Source: JAWVFK01 sp033856175 (GTDB lineage: Bacteria > Actinomycetota > Thermoleophilia > Solirubrobacterales > 70-9). Taken from it: 64,000 nucleotides of DNA. The notes beneath the pieces were generated by a model. It had not been told where the DNA came from, did not search any database, and worked only from the letters and a program-made list of their open reading frames with translations. The position numbers and the translations under genes were made by a program. Positions 1 through 11,500 of this stretch are shown here, one piece after another (positions within the stretch are counted from its first letter, which is position 1; each line of letters starts with the position of its first letter). The DNA is taken from NCBI GenBank assembly GCA_033856175.1, contig JAWVFK010000022.1, forward strand, positions 6,820 through 70,819, in the 5' to 3' direction.

Positions 1-987
1 GCCCCCTGGAACTACCCGCTGATGATGGCGATCTGGAAGATCGGCCCGGCGCTCGGCGCCGGCAACACGGTCGTCCTCAAGCCGGCCGAGACGACTCCGG
101 TCACGACGCTGAAGCTCGCCGAGCTGGCGGCGGAGATCTTTCCCAAGGGCGTCCTCAACGTGATCGCCGGCCACGGCGATCCGGCGGGCTCGAGCCTCGT
201 CACCCATCCCGATGTCGAGATGGTCTCGCTGACCGGCTCGCCCGAGACCGGCAAGTGGATCGCCAAGGCCGCCGCCGACAGTCTCAAGCGCGTCCACCTC
301 GAGCTCGGCGGCAAGGCGCCCGTGGTCGTCTTCGACGACGTCGAGATGGAGACAGCGCTGGAGACGATCGCCGGCACCGGCTATTACAACGCCGGCCAGG
401 ACTGCACCGCGGCGACGCGGGTCCTCGCCGGGGCCGGCGTCTACGACGACGTCGTCTCCGGGCTGGCCGAGGAAGCGAAGGGATACGTGATCGGCGACAC
501 GATGGCCAGCGACACGACGCTCGGACCGCTGAACTCCGAGCGGCAGCGCGAGCGCGTCGAGGGGCTGATCGAGCGCGGCCCCGATCGTGCCGAGATCGTC
601 ACCGGCGGCAAGCGCCCCGATCGCGCCGGCTTCTACCTCGAGCCGACGGTGATCGCCGGCCTCGAGCAGGACGACGAGATGATCCAGAACGAGATCTTCG
701 GCCCGGTCATCACCGTCCAGCGCTTCGACGACGAGGCGAAGGCAATCGAGTGGGCGAACGGGACCCGCTACGGGCTGGCGTCATCGGTCTGGACGCGCGA
801 CGTTGGCCGGGCGATGCGAGTCGCCAACGCCCTGCGCTTTGGCTGCGTCTGGATCAACGACCACATCCCGCTGGCCTCGGAGATGCCGCACGGCGGCTAC
901 AAGCAGTCCGGCTACGGCAAGGACCTGTCGATGTATGCGCTCGAGGACTACACGCAGGTCAAGCACGTCATGGTCGATCTGGGCTGA
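1..987 (+). CDS. Aminobutyraldehyde dehydrogenase, 5' truncated
   Basis: This is the C-terminal two thirds of an aldehyde dehydrogenase whose start lies before the window; the frame is open from base 1. It shows the family hallmarks: an APWNYPL segment at the window edge, the ELGGKAPVVVF active-site glutamate region, the nucleophile cysteine in NAGQDCTAATR, and the EIFGPV motif. The QDCTA cysteine context and the C-terminal HGGYKQSGYGKDLS segment resemble gamma-aminobutyraldehyde/betaine-aldehyde dehydrogenases such as PatD/YdcW, which oxidise 4-aminobutanal to GABA with NAD during putrescine breakdown. Family membership is certain. The substrate is inferred from motif resemblance only, because the rest of the operon is outside the window. 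The stop lies 15 bp before the convergent NlpC/P60 gene. Confidence 0.85.
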   Translation, partial: APWNYPLMMAIWKIGPALGAGNTVVLKPAETTPVTTLKLAELAAEIFPKGVLNVIAGHGDPAGSSLVTHPDVEMVSLTGSPETGKWIAKAAADSLKRVHLELGGKAPVVVFDDVEMETALETIAGTGYYNAGQDCTAATRVLAGAGVYDDVVSGLAEEAKGYVIGDTMASDTTLGPLNSERQRERVEGLIERGPDRAEIVTGGKRPDRAGFYLEPTVIAGLEQDDEMIQNEIFGPVITVQRFDDEAKAIEWANGTRYGLASSVWTRDVGRAMRVANALRFGCVWINDHIPLASEMPHGGYKQSGYGKDLSMYALEDYTQVKHVMVDLG

Positions 988-1002
988 GGCCCAGAGGCGC
1001 GG

Positions 1003-1617
1003 CTAGAAGCCGCTGTAGTGCCGGACCTGGAAGCCGCTGTTCGAACGCGACCTCGCCGTCCAGCTGGGCCCGGTCTTGGCGCCCGTCGGCCCCGCCGGCG
1101 CCGAGGTGTCCCAGCGCAGGCCGGCGATGTAGGCGTAGACGTGGCCCGAGTTGGCGTAGAGCGTGACCCAGGCGCCCTTGCCCTTGCCGCCCTGGTGGGC
1201 GAGCTGGCCGGAGTCCATCGGCCGGTCCGGCTTGAGCAGCCCGGCGGCGTGAAGCGCGTAGCTGACGGCGCCCGAGCAGTCGTAGCCGTGGTCCCTCCAG
1301 CTGCCGTGGCCGCCGCCCCAGACGTAGGGCTTGTTGCGGATCTGGTTGGCGGCCTTGATCGCCTTGGCGATCCTCGCCGGCGCCTGGCAGGGAATGCTGG
1401 CGCGACCCTCCTTGTCGATCACGGCCTTCTTGCCCGGCGTGCAGCCGGCGGTCGCCGTGCCGCTGCCAGCGGTGGTGCCGCTGCTGGCGCCCACCCCGCC
1501 GCTGTCGGTGGCGAGGGCGGTCGAGGCCCAGCTCAGCGCCAGCGTCGCGACGACGGCTGCGCTGAGCGCGAGCCTGTCTCGGCGCGCGCGGATCGGCGAA
1601 GGTCTCATTCGGGTCAT
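1003..1617 (-). CDS. Secreted NlpC/P60 (C40) peptidase, paralogue 1
   Basis: A 204-residue exported protein. An Arg-rich N-terminus and a hydrophobic stretch (AAVVATLALSWASTALA) form a signal peptide. A short Gly/Ser/Thr linker and a roughly 120-residue NlpC/P60 fold follow. The catalytic Cys is in YDCSGAVSY and the His in NSGHVYAYIAG. The family cleaves stem-peptide bonds in peptidoglycan (D-Glu to diamino acid). The YVWGGGHG motif before the Cys is shared by all four paralogues here. The gene lies 6 bp downstream of the next paralogue on the same strand and is probably co-transcribed with it, so it falls under the same c-di-AMP riboswitch. Its C-terminal region diverges from the others (WDTSAPAGPTG), suggesting a changed substrate groove. 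Confidence 0.85.
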   Translation of the reverse strand: MTRMRPSPIRARRDRLALSAAVVATLALSWASTALATDSGGVGASSGTTAGSGTATAGCTPGKKAVIDKEGRASIPCQAPARIAKAIKAANQIRNKPYVWGGGHGSWRDHGYDCSGAVSYALHAAGLLKPDRPMDSGQLAHQGGKGKGAWVTLYANSGHVYAYIAGLRWDTSAPAGPTGAKTGPSWTARSRSNSGFQVRHYSGF

Positions 1618-1623
1618 CGGCGC

Positions 1624-2238
1624 CTAGAGCCCCTTGGGATGACGGATCGAGTACGGGCCGTTGGTCTTGGTGAAGATGTCCTTGGTGGTCCAGCGCGGGC
1701 CGTTGCCGCCGGTTCCGGAGGTGTCCATCCGCAGCCCGGCGACGACGATGTAGGTGTGGCCGCCGTTGGCCATCACGGTGATCCAGTCGCCCCGGCCCGA
1801 CTCGCTCTTCCAGTTGCTCGCCAGCTCGCCTGAGGTCATCGGCCGCTTGATCAGGCCCTTGTAGCCGGCCGCCTCACCCTTGGACCCGCCGTGGAGGAGC
1901 CAGCTGACCGTGCCCGAGCAGTCGTAGTAGCGGTCCTTGACCCACGGGTACTTGTGGCCGCCGCCGAGGCGGTAGTGCTTCTTGCGGATCTCGTTGCCGG
2001 CGGCGATCGCCATCTTGACCGCGACCGGGGCTCCACAGGGGGCTACCGCCTTGCCGGCGGCGATCGTCCCGTGGTCGGGGCCGCTGCAGCTGCCGCCGCT
2101 GCCGTCTCCAGGCGGGGCGCCGACACCGCCTTCAGCGCCGAAGGCGGTCGATGCCAGCGCGAGCGCGAGCGCCACGGTCAGGCCGAGCGTTGCCCTGCGG
2201 GCGTGCCTCAACAGCAAATTGGACCTACGCGGCGACAA
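1624..2238 (-). CDS. Secreted NlpC/P60 (C40) peptidase, paralogue 2
   Basis: A 204-residue exported peptidoglycan hydrolase-like protein. The N-terminal signal sequence (LGLTVALALALASTAFGA) is followed by a Gly-rich linker and an NlpC/P60 domain with Cys in YDCSGTVSWLL and His in GGHTYIVVAGL. It differs from its neighbours in having an HYRLGGGHKY motif instead of YVWGGGHG and a small insertion near SKGEAAGYKG. It is the first gene of a two-gene unit with paralogue 1, and a ydaO-type riboswitch sits directly upstream, so its expression should respond to c-di-AMP. A stretch of 69 bp (1690-1758) is identical to paralogue 3, pointing to recent duplication or gene conversion. Confidence 0.85.
   Translation of the reverse strand: MSPRRSNLLLRHARRATLGLTVALALALASTAFGAEGGVGAPPGDGSGGSCSGPDHGTIAAGKAVAPCGAPVAVKMAIAAGNEIRKKHYRLGGGHKYPWVKDRYYDCSGTVSWLLHGGSKGEAAGYKGLIKRPMTSGELASNWKSESGRGDWITVMANGGHTYIVVAGLRMDTSGTGGNGPRWTTKDIFTKTNGPYSIRHPKGL
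1690..1758 (-). repeat. 69-bp identical block shared by NlpC/P60 paralogues 2 and 3
   Basis: Bases 1690-1758 are identical to 2576-2644, including the codons for the active-site His region, and 41 bp of the same block (3464-3504) are also identical in paralogue 4. This is higher than for the rest of the genes and points to recent duplication or gene conversion. Confidence 0.7.
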
Positions 2239-2245
2239 CAGGCGC

Positions 2246-2395
2246 CTCCTTCGTCGGCCTACGGGGTTAGCTGTCGGGCTGGCGCTAAAGGAGCCTGCGC
2301 CTCCACCGAGGTGGATTCGCCCCTGAAACTTTGGTTCCCCCGCTCCCCGCCTTCGTGCGGCGAGGACTCGGCTTTACTGATTACGAGGTCGAAAC
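2246..2395 (-). ncRNA. c-di-AMP riboswitch (ydaO/yuaA type), copy 1
   Basis: Read on the minus strand, this leader contains the conserved ydaO elements in order: AAGCCGAGTCC, GGGGGAACCAA, GGGGCGAATCC, CAGGCTCCTTTAGC, and the 3' signature CGACAGCTAACCCCGTAGGC. The order and spacing match the c-di-AMP-binding riboswitch. In Gram-positive bacteria it usually turns expression off when c-di-AMP is high and is often found before wall hydrolase genes. It lies immediately upstream of the NlpC/P60 pair at 1003-2238. The boundaries are approximate because stem P1 was not folded. Confidence 0.85.
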
Positions 2396-2506
2396 CTTAG
2401 CCGATGCTCACGATGTCGGGACCGATCGACCGGCGGCTCCCGGCAAAAAACCGCAAATAGCGGCTATTTCAAGCCTGGAGCAAGTTTGATCCGCTGGAGC
2501 CTGGGT

Positions 2507-3073
2507 TCAGTAGGCGCTGCTGTAATGGCGGATCGCGAAGGGGCCGTTGGTCCTGGTGTAGATGTCGCTGCCGTGCCAGCGCGGGCCGTTGCCGCCGGTT
2601 CCGGAGGTGTCCATCCGCAGCCCGGCGACGACGATGTAGGTGTGACCGGCGTTTGCGGCGACCGTGATCCACTGGCCCCTGCCCTTGTGCCCCCACTTGC
2701 GCAGCTGGCCCGAGTCGCGCGGGCTGTTGAGCATGCCGGCGGCGTGGAGGATGTAGCTAACCGTCCCCGAGCAGTCGTAGCCGCTGTCCTTCCACTTGCC
2801 GTGCCCGCCGCCCCAGACGTAGGGCTTGTGGCGGATCTCGTTGCCGGCGGCAATCGCGCGGCGGATCCGCGCCGGCGCGTTCGACGGCGCGATCGCCTTG
2901 CCGTTCTTCAGCTTCGCCCTCTGCGGCTTGCTGCTGGTCGCGCCGGCGTCGGTGCCGACACCACCGGTGGCGCCGAGCGCGATCGCGCTGGAGGCGAGCA
3001 GCGAGGTGGCCAGGAGGGTTGCCACGACGCTCGCGAGCGTGCGGCGGCTGAGGTGATCTCGTGTGGTGCGCAA
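2507..3073 (-). CDS. Secreted NlpC/P60 (C40) peptidase, paralogue 3
   Basis: A 188-residue exported protein. The signal peptide (ASVVATLLATSLLASSAIALGA) is followed by a linker and the NlpC/P60 domain, with the YVWGGGHGKW motif, catalytic Cys in YDCSGTVSYIL and His in NAGHTYIVVAGL. It is monocistronic: its own ydaO-type riboswitch lies upstream and the copy-1 riboswitch begins downstream. The protein ends with an RHYSSAY tail similar to the RHYSGF tail of paralogue 1. By family it is a peptidoglycan endopeptidase; the exact bond is not visible from sequence. Confidence 0.85.
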   Translation of the reverse strand: MRTTRDHLSRRTLASVVATLLATSLLASSAIALGATGGVGTDAGATSSKPQRAKLKNGKAIAPSNAPARIRRAIAAGNEIRHKPYVWGGGHGKWKDSGYDCSGTVSYILHAAGMLNSPRDSGQLRKWGHKGRGQWITVAANAGHTYIVVAGLRMDTSGTGGNGPRWHGSDIYTRTNGPFAIRHYSSAY

Positions 3074-3079
3074 AACCAG

Positions 3080-3225
3080 CTCCTTCGTAGGCCTACGGAG
3101 TTAGCTGACGGGCTGGCGCTAAAGGAGCCTGCGCCCCCACCGAGGTGGGCTTGCCCCAACTGCTTGGTTCCTCCGTCCCCCGCCACGGGCGGGAGCTCGG
3201 CAATTACTGGGATTCGACGGCCACA
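3080..3225 (-). ncRNA. c-di-AMP riboswitch (ydaO/yuaA type), copy 2
   Basis: On the minus strand this leader repeats the ydaO signature: TTGCCGAGCTCC, GGAGGAACCAAGC, GGGGCAAGCCC, CAGGCTCCTTTAGC and CGTCAGCTAACTCCGTAGGC. It is clearly related to copy 1, with compensated differences in the stem segments. It lies directly upstream of the NlpC/P60 gene at 2507-3073. The 150 bp further upstream (to 3378) carry no recognisable gene. The boundaries are approximate. Confidence 0.83.
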
Positions 3226-3378
3226 GGCTAAACCATTCTGTGGACGTTTCCTCACAAAACCCAAACAATCTGCCCATAGTGCGGTCTATCCGCGAACTTC
3301 AGGCGTGGGCCGCTGCCCGTCTGCGGCGGGAGGGCTCTCGATGCCGTGCGTCAGCAGGCCGCGTGAAGCGGTCGGCTA

Positions 3379-4119
3379 CTAGGGGTGGCGCCAGTGGAAG
3401 GGGCCGTTGGTCTTGGTGTAGACGTCGCTGTCGAACCAGCTCGGGCCGGTGTGACCGGTGCCTGAGGTGTCCATCCGCAGCCCGGCGACGACGATGTAGG
3501 TGTGGCCGCCGTTGGCGGCGACCGAGAACCACTTGCCGCGGTGCGACTGGCCCCATTTCGCCAGGTCGCCGGAGGTCAGCGGCGAGTCGAGCTTGCCGGC
3601 GGCGTGAAGGATGTAGCTGACTGTCCCCGAGCAGTCGTAGCCGTTGTCCTCCCACTTGCCGTGGCCGCCGCCCCACTTGTAGGGCTTGTTGCGGATCTTG
3701 TTGCCGGCGGCCAGGGCCTTGACCACGGCGTTGGGAGCTCCGGCGGGCGCGATCGCCTTGCCGTTCTCGATCGTCGCCGGCTTGAAGGGGGTGCTCTCGG
3801 GCGGCGCCGTCGGCTGCTGGGGCTTCGGCTTGTGAGGCTTGTGATGGGCGCGGCGGCGGGCGGCGCGGCGCTTGGCCGCACGGCGCTTCGCGGCAGCCCG
3901 CTTCTTGGCGGCGCGCTTCCTTGCCGCCTTCTTCTCGGCCGCTCGTTTCTCAGCCGCCTTCTTCTCAGCGGCCTTCTGGGCGGCAATCGAGTCGGCGTCG
4001 CCGCTGCCGACGCCGCCGCTGTCGGCGTAGGAAGCCGGGGCGATCAGTGAGATCGCCAGAAGCATCGCGACGGCTGTCGCGACGGCGCGTTGAAGCTGCT
4101 TTCGCATCGCTGGTCCCAT
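3379..4119 (-). CDS. Secreted NlpC/P60 peptidase with Lys/Arg/Ala repeat linker, paralogue 4
   Basis: A 246-residue exported protein. After a signal peptide (VAMLLAISLIAPASYA) comes a strikingly basic low-complexity linker, residues about 45-100, built from KKAAEKRAAEKK-like and later KRRAAKRRAARRR repeats and ending in HHKPHKPKPQQP. It is followed by the NlpC/P60 domain (YKWGGGHGKW, Cys in YDCSGTVSYIL, His in GGHTYIVVAGL). The linker could bind anionic wall polymers or form a coiled coil; this is inference. The start at 4119 is preceded by GGGAG at good spacing. Unlike its three paralogues, no ydaO riboswitch signature is visible in the 186 bp upstream, so it is probably regulated differently. 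Confidence 0.83.
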   Translation of the reverse strand: MGPAMRKQLQRAVATAVAMLLAISLIAPASYADSGGVGSGDADSIAAQKAAEKKAAEKRAAEKKAARKRAAKKRAAAKRRAAKRRAARRRAHHKPHKPKPQQPTAPPESTPFKPATIENGKAIAPAGAPNAVVKALAAGNKIRNKPYKWGGGHGKWEDNGYDCSGTVSYILHAAGKLDSPLTSGDLAKWGQSHRGKWFSVAANGGHTYIVVAGLRMDTSGTGHTGPSWFDSDVYTKTNGPFHWRHP

Positions 4120-4293
4120 ATCGAGCTCCCGTCCCGCGTTCCTCCCCAGGCGAGTCGGCTTGCCGAAGCTATCGGGGCCTCGGCGGCCGCTCGTTAATTT
4201 CCTCGCCGAATGAGATGGATCGTGCAGGCGCTCGCGCTCGCGCTACGGCTTGGTGCAGGGCTTGGTGACAGGCCTTGGTGACGGGGCGTGCGC

Positions 4294-4299
4294 TAGGTT
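4294..4299 (+). promoter_or_regulatory. -10 box (TAGGTT), leaderless type
   Basis: TAGGTT ends 6 bases before the GTG start at 4306. This places the transcription start at or next to the start codon, and no Shine-Dalgarno sequence is present. It belongs to a recurrent pattern in this window. Confidence 0.45.
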
Positions 4300-4305
4300 G
4301 GCCGC

Positions 4306-5100
4306 GTGGAGCTCGAAGGCCGCACGGCACTGCTCAGCGGCGCGACCGGCGGCCTCGGCCGGGCGATCGCCGCGGCCCTCGCCGCTCGAGGCGCCCGCCT
4401 CGTGCTCAGCTCCCGCAAGGGCGACCAGCTCGAGCAGCTCGCCGAGGAGCTGCCCGGCGAGCACCGCATCGCCGTCGCCGATCTCGCCGAGGAGGGCGCC
4501 GCGCTGGCACTGCTGAGTGAGGCGGGCGAGATCGACATCCTCGTCGCCAACGCCGGCCTGCCGGCCTCTGGTCGCCTCGACGACTTCAGCCAGGACGAGC
4601 TCGGCCGGGCGCTGCGGGTCAACCTCGAGGCGCCGATCCGGATGGCCCGTGAGCTGATCGGGCCGATGCAGCAGCGCGGCGACGGCCACCTCGTCTTCAT
4701 CTCTTCGATCGCCGGCAAGGCGCCGGCACCGCGAGCCTCGCTGTATGCGGCGACCAAGTTCGGCCTGCGCGGCTTCGCCCTCGGCCTGCGCGAGGACATG
4801 CGCGGCACCGGCGTCGGGGTGTCGGTGATAACGCCGGGAATGATTCGCGCCGCCGGGATGTTCGCCGACAGCGGCACCAGGTCCCCCGCGGCGATGGGCA
4901 CCGGCACCCCGGAGCAGGTCGGTGCGGCCGTCGTCCGCGCGATCGAGCGCAACCGCGGCGAGATCTCGGTGGCGCCGCTGCGCCAGCGGGCACTCGGCCG
5001 GGTGGCGGCGACGGCGCCGGAGCTGGCCGGCCGCGTCGCCGGGCGCAGGGCCGCCGAGGTCGCAGACGAGGTCGCCGGCGGCCAGACCGACAAGCGCTGA
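4306..5100 (+). CDS. SDR family NAD(P)-dependent oxidoreductase
   Basis: A 264-residue classical short-chain dehydrogenase. It has the cofactor-binding motif SGATGGLGRAIA near the N-terminus (TGxxxGxG type), the NAG motif in VANAGLP, the catalytic Ser in SSIAGKA and the YxxxK pair in LYAATKFGLRG. The chain lies close to the usual 250-residue family size. The C-terminus (residues 200-264) is Arg-rich and may be a membrane-association or specificity tail. The substrate cannot be read from the sequence. The GTG start is chosen because the SDR fold begins within five residues and a -10 box lies 6 bases upstream. Aconitase follows 42 bp later with its own promoter-like box. Confidence 0.8.
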   Translation: MELEGRTALLSGATGGLGRAIAAALAARGARLVLSSRKGDQLEQLAEELPGEHRIAVADLAEEGAALALLSEAGEIDILVANAGLPASGRLDDFSQDELGRALRVNLEAPIRMARELIGPMQQRGDGHLVFISSIAGKAPAPRASLYAATKFGLRGFALGLREDMRGTGVGVSVITPGMIRAAGMFADSGTRSPAAMGTGTPEQVGAAVVRAIERNRGEISVAPLRQRALGRVAATAPELAGRVAGRRAAEVADEVAGGQTDKR

Positions 5101-5130
5101 TCCACGGCTCGGCCGCCACGGCGAAGGCGC

Positions 5131-5136
5131 GATACT
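5131..5136 (+). promoter_or_regulatory. -10 box (GATACT), leaderless type
   Basis: GATACT ends 6 bases before the aconitase ATG at 5143 with no Shine-Dalgarno in between, matching the leaderless pattern seen elsewhere in the window. Confidence 0.35.
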
Positions 5137-5142
5137 GCTGCC

Positions 5143-7941
<2,799 letters not shown>

Positions 7942-8239
7942 CGGAGCCGAAGTACCGCGAACCGCGGCACCCCCGGACGCGAAGCGGAGGAGGTGGTCGC
8001 GCAGTTGGCCCCGACGCCCCCGCAGGCGCCCAGCTGAGGAGGCGGCGGGGCCCTGAAAGATGCGTGGCGGGGTCGTGGGAGGCAGGGGATCCGCACGACC
8101 CGCGCCACGCTTGCGCGTCGGTAGCCAGGGAGGGATTCCGACGCGTTCATCCCCGATTGGCGGGACCGTTCGGGGACGAGACTTGAAGTGGTGCCCTGCT
8201 GCTGCGGCCATTCTCCACTATTTGGTAGTTCCGTGTCAA
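7942..8239 (+). other. Convergent intergenic region, no gene seen
   Basis: 298 bp between the converging acnA and DUF3817 genes. A short GC hairpin (CCGCG-AAC-CGCGG, 7955-7967) lies 14 bp after the acnA stop and could help terminate transcription, though it lacks a T-run. Open frames here have no start with a ribosome site and no recognisable product. Confidence 0.4.
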
Positions 8240-8563
8240 CTAAGTCGGTAGTCGCCGCCCGCGCCGCTCGAGGATTTCCAGCGCGATGACGCTGCCGAGC
8301 GGGCCGACAGGGGTCAGCGTCGCCGCCAGCAGGGTGTAGGGAGCCTCGTGGCGCAGGACCGCGAGCCAGATCAACGCGCAGAGCGCCAGAAAGCCGAGGC
8401 CGTGGGCGAGGCCGAAGACGAACTCCTCGCCGTGGTAGCCCGGCACCAACCAGAAGAAGACGAGGACGGCGAATATCGCCAGCTCCAGCCATGAGGCGCG
8501 CTTGACCCAGCGGTAGACGGCTCCGGGGACGGGCCGCCGCAGCGGTGCGCTGTCCGCGGGCAC
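8240..8563 (-). CDS. DUF3817 family membrane protein
   Basis: A 107-residue integral membrane protein with three hydrophobic segments (LELAIFAVLVFFWLVPG, FVFGLAHGLGFLALCALIWLAVL, LLAATLTPVGPLGSVIALEI). The HGEEFVFGLAHG region with its charged pair between segments 1 and 2, and the PVGPLGSVIALE ending, fit the DUF3817 family, whose function is not known. It starts with GTG directly after the kgd TAG with no spacer, so it is expected to be translated by coupling from the kgd mRNA. Confidence 0.75.
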   Translation of the reverse strand: MPADSAPLRRPVPGAVYRWVKRASWLELAIFAVLVFFWLVPGYHGEEFVFGLAHGLGFLALCALIWLAVLRHEAPYTLLAATLTPVGPLGSVIALEILERRGRRLPT

Positions 8564-11500
8564 CTAGGTCAGCGCGGTGAGGACGATGCGCTCCTGCTCG
8601 CGCGCGTGAGCGGCGGCGTAGCCCTCGCCGGGGCTCGCCCGGCCGGGGCGGCCGACGTAACCGAAGTCGACGCCCTCCGGCACCAGCTCCGGCATCCGCC
8701 GCGCCATCACGCTCCAGGCGCCCATGTTCTTCGGCTCCTCCTGGACCCAGACGATCTCCTTGAGCTTTGGGTAGCGGCCGATCAGCTGCGAGATCTCGTC
8801 GCGGGCAAACGGGTAGAGCAGCTCGACCCGGGCGATCGCCACGGACTCGGCCTCGGCTCGCTTGGGGTTGCTCTCCATGTCGTAGTAGATCTTTCCCTGA
8901 CAGAGGACGAGCCGTTCGATCCGGTCGAGTCGCTCGTCGGCGCCGGGGTCCGCGATCACCGGCTGGAACGAGCCCTCGGCGAGATCGGCGAGCGTCGAGC
9001 TGGCGCTGTCCAGCCGCAGCAGGCCCTTGGGGGTGAAGACGATGAGCGGGCGGGCCTTGCGGACCAGCGCCTGGCGGCGAAGCAGGTGGAAGTACTGCGC
9101 CGCCGTCGTCGGGTTGGCGATCCGCATGTTGCCCTCGGCCGCGAGCTGGATGAAGCGCTCGATCCGCGCGCTCGAGTGCTCGGGGCCCGAGCCCTCGTAG
9201 CCGTGCGGCAGCAGCAGCGTCAGCCGTGTCGTCTGCCCCCACTTCGCCTCTCCGGAGGAGATGAAGCTGTCGATGATCACCTGGGCGGAGTTGCCGAAGT
9301 CGCCGAACTGCGCCTCCCAGAGAACCAGGCTCTCGGGAGAGGTCGCCGAGTAGCCGTACTCGAAGCCCAGGCAGCCGGTCTCCGAGAGCGGGCTGTTGTG
9401 GATCTCGAACGGCGCCTTCGCCTCGGCGATGTGCTGGATCGGCGAGTACTTGAGGCCGGTCTTCTCGTCGTGGAGGACGAGGTGGCGATGAGAGAAGGTG
9501 CCGCGCTCGGTGTCCTGGCCGGTGAGGCGAACGTGGGTGCCCTGCGTCAGCAGCGACGCCAGCGCCAGCGACTCGGCGTGGCCGAACTCGATGCCGCCGT
9601 GCTCGAGAGCGTCGCGGCGCTTGGCCAGCGGCTTGCGCAGCTTGCGATGGATCGTGAAGCTCTCCGGCACCTTCAGCAGCTCCTCGTTGAGCTCTCGCAG
9701 CAGCGCCGCGTCGACCGCCGTCTCGACCGCGGGGCTGGCGCTGCGGTCGAGCTCGATCTCACCCGTCGCCGTCGTGATCGTCGGGTCCTCGTACTCGCCG
9801 GCCTCCATCTTCGCCCGCAGGCCGGCGAGGCTGCGCTGCAGCTCGGTGCGGCGCGACTCCGCCGTGGTCTCGACGTCGGCCTCGCTGACGACGCCGGCGC
9901 CGATCAGCTGCTGGGCGTAGAGCTGGCTCACGGGCGGGTGCTGCTTGATCGTCTCTGCCATCAGCGGCTGGGTGTAGGCGGGCTCGTCGGTCTCGTTGTG
10001 GCCGTAGCGGCGGTAGCCGATCAGGTCGATGACGATGTCGCGGCTCCATTCGTCGCGATAGGCCATCGCCAGCCGGATCGCCGCGATGCAGGCTTCGACG
10101 TCGTCGGCGTTGACGTGGACGATCGGGACGTTGAAGCCCTTCGCCATGTCGGCGGCGTAGGGGGTCGAGCGGCCTTCCTGCGGGTCGGTGGTGAAGCCGA
10201 CCTGGTTGTTGGTGATGATGTGGATCGTGCCGCCGGTGGTGTAGCCGGGCAGCGAGTGGAGGTTGAAGGTCTCGGCAACGACGCCCTGGGCGGGGAACGC
10301 AGCATCGCCGTGCAGCAGCACCGGGATCGCCAGCTTGGTGTTGCGCTCGAGCTTGGCCCCGTCGATCACGTTCTGCTCGGCGCGGGTGGCGCCCTCGACG
10401 ACGGGGTCGACGAACTCCAGATGGCTGGGGTTCGGGAACAGGCGAACGTCGATCTCGCCGCCGTCGGCCGTCGTGAACTGGCCGTTGTGGCCGTAGTGGT
10501 ACTTGACGTCGCCGGTGCCGCCATGGGGGATGGCGGCCACGGCGCGCACGGCCTCGATCTGCTTCGAGCCCTCGAACTCGGCGAGGATCGACTCGACCGG
10601 GCGGCCGACGTTGTGGGCGAGCACGCTGAGGCGGCCGCGGTGGGCCATGCCGAGCACGACCTCCCTGGCGCCCTCGCCGTTGGCCATCGTGAATGCCTCG
10701 TTGAGCATCGGCACGATCGCGTCGAGGCCCTCGATCGAGAACATCTTCTGGCCGAGGTAGGCGCGCTGGAGGAAGCGCTCGAACTCGAAGACGTCGACGA
10801 GGCAGCCGAGCAGCGCCCGCCGCTCCTCCTCGCTGAGCGGCTTGCGGTGCCAGCCGGTCTCGATCATGTCGCGCAGCCACATCCTCTGCTGATGCGAGGA
10901 GAGGTGCTCCATCTGGTAGCCCATCGTGCCGCAGTAGGCCTCGCGCATCCGCGGCAGCGACTCGAGCAGCGTCTCGCCCTCGACGCCGATCCTCAGGATC
11001 GAGGCCGGGATCTGGGACATGATCTCGGGCGTCAGGCCGAGGTTCTCGGGCTTCAGCGCCGGGTCCCCCTTGGGCTCGCTGCCGAGCGGGTCGAGCCGCG
11101 CCGCCAGATGGCCGTGGGTGCGGTAGGCCTTGAGCAGCGACGTCGCCGCCTGTACCGCCTGCAGCAGCTCCTGGTCGGGCTTGGCCGCCGGCGAGCTGAT
11201 CGCCGCCTGGCCGGCGGCGGGCAGCGGCGGGGCGGACGCGGAAGCCGGATGGGCGTTGGTGGCGACGCCGGGATCGATGCCGAGCTGCTCGGCGACCGAC
11301 TCGTAGAAGTCGTCCTCGCCCTGGAGCAGCTGGTCGATCCGCCGCAGGAAGGAGCCGGACTCGGCCCCCTGGATGACGCGGTGGTCGTAGGTCGAGGTCA
11401 TCGTCATGACCTTTGAGATGCCCAGCGCCTGGATCTTCTCGGCCGGCGCGTGCGCCCACTCGACCGGGTAGGCGAGCGAACCGCAGGCGACGATCGTCCC

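Noticed and set aside
4120..4305. A third c-di-AMP riboswitch before NlpC/P60 paralogue 4
   Set aside because: The GCCGA...GGGGAGGAAC fragment resembles part of the motif but the GCTAAC-CGTAGGC block is missing.
7942..8239. Small open frames in the convergent gap after aconitase
   Set aside because: No ribosome site, no codon bias and no recognisable product; treated as non-coding.
8606..11416. A 936-codon plus-strand frame opposite kgd
   Set aside because: Antisense shadow of the E2-E1 gene caused by GC-rich third positions; no start signal or family motif.
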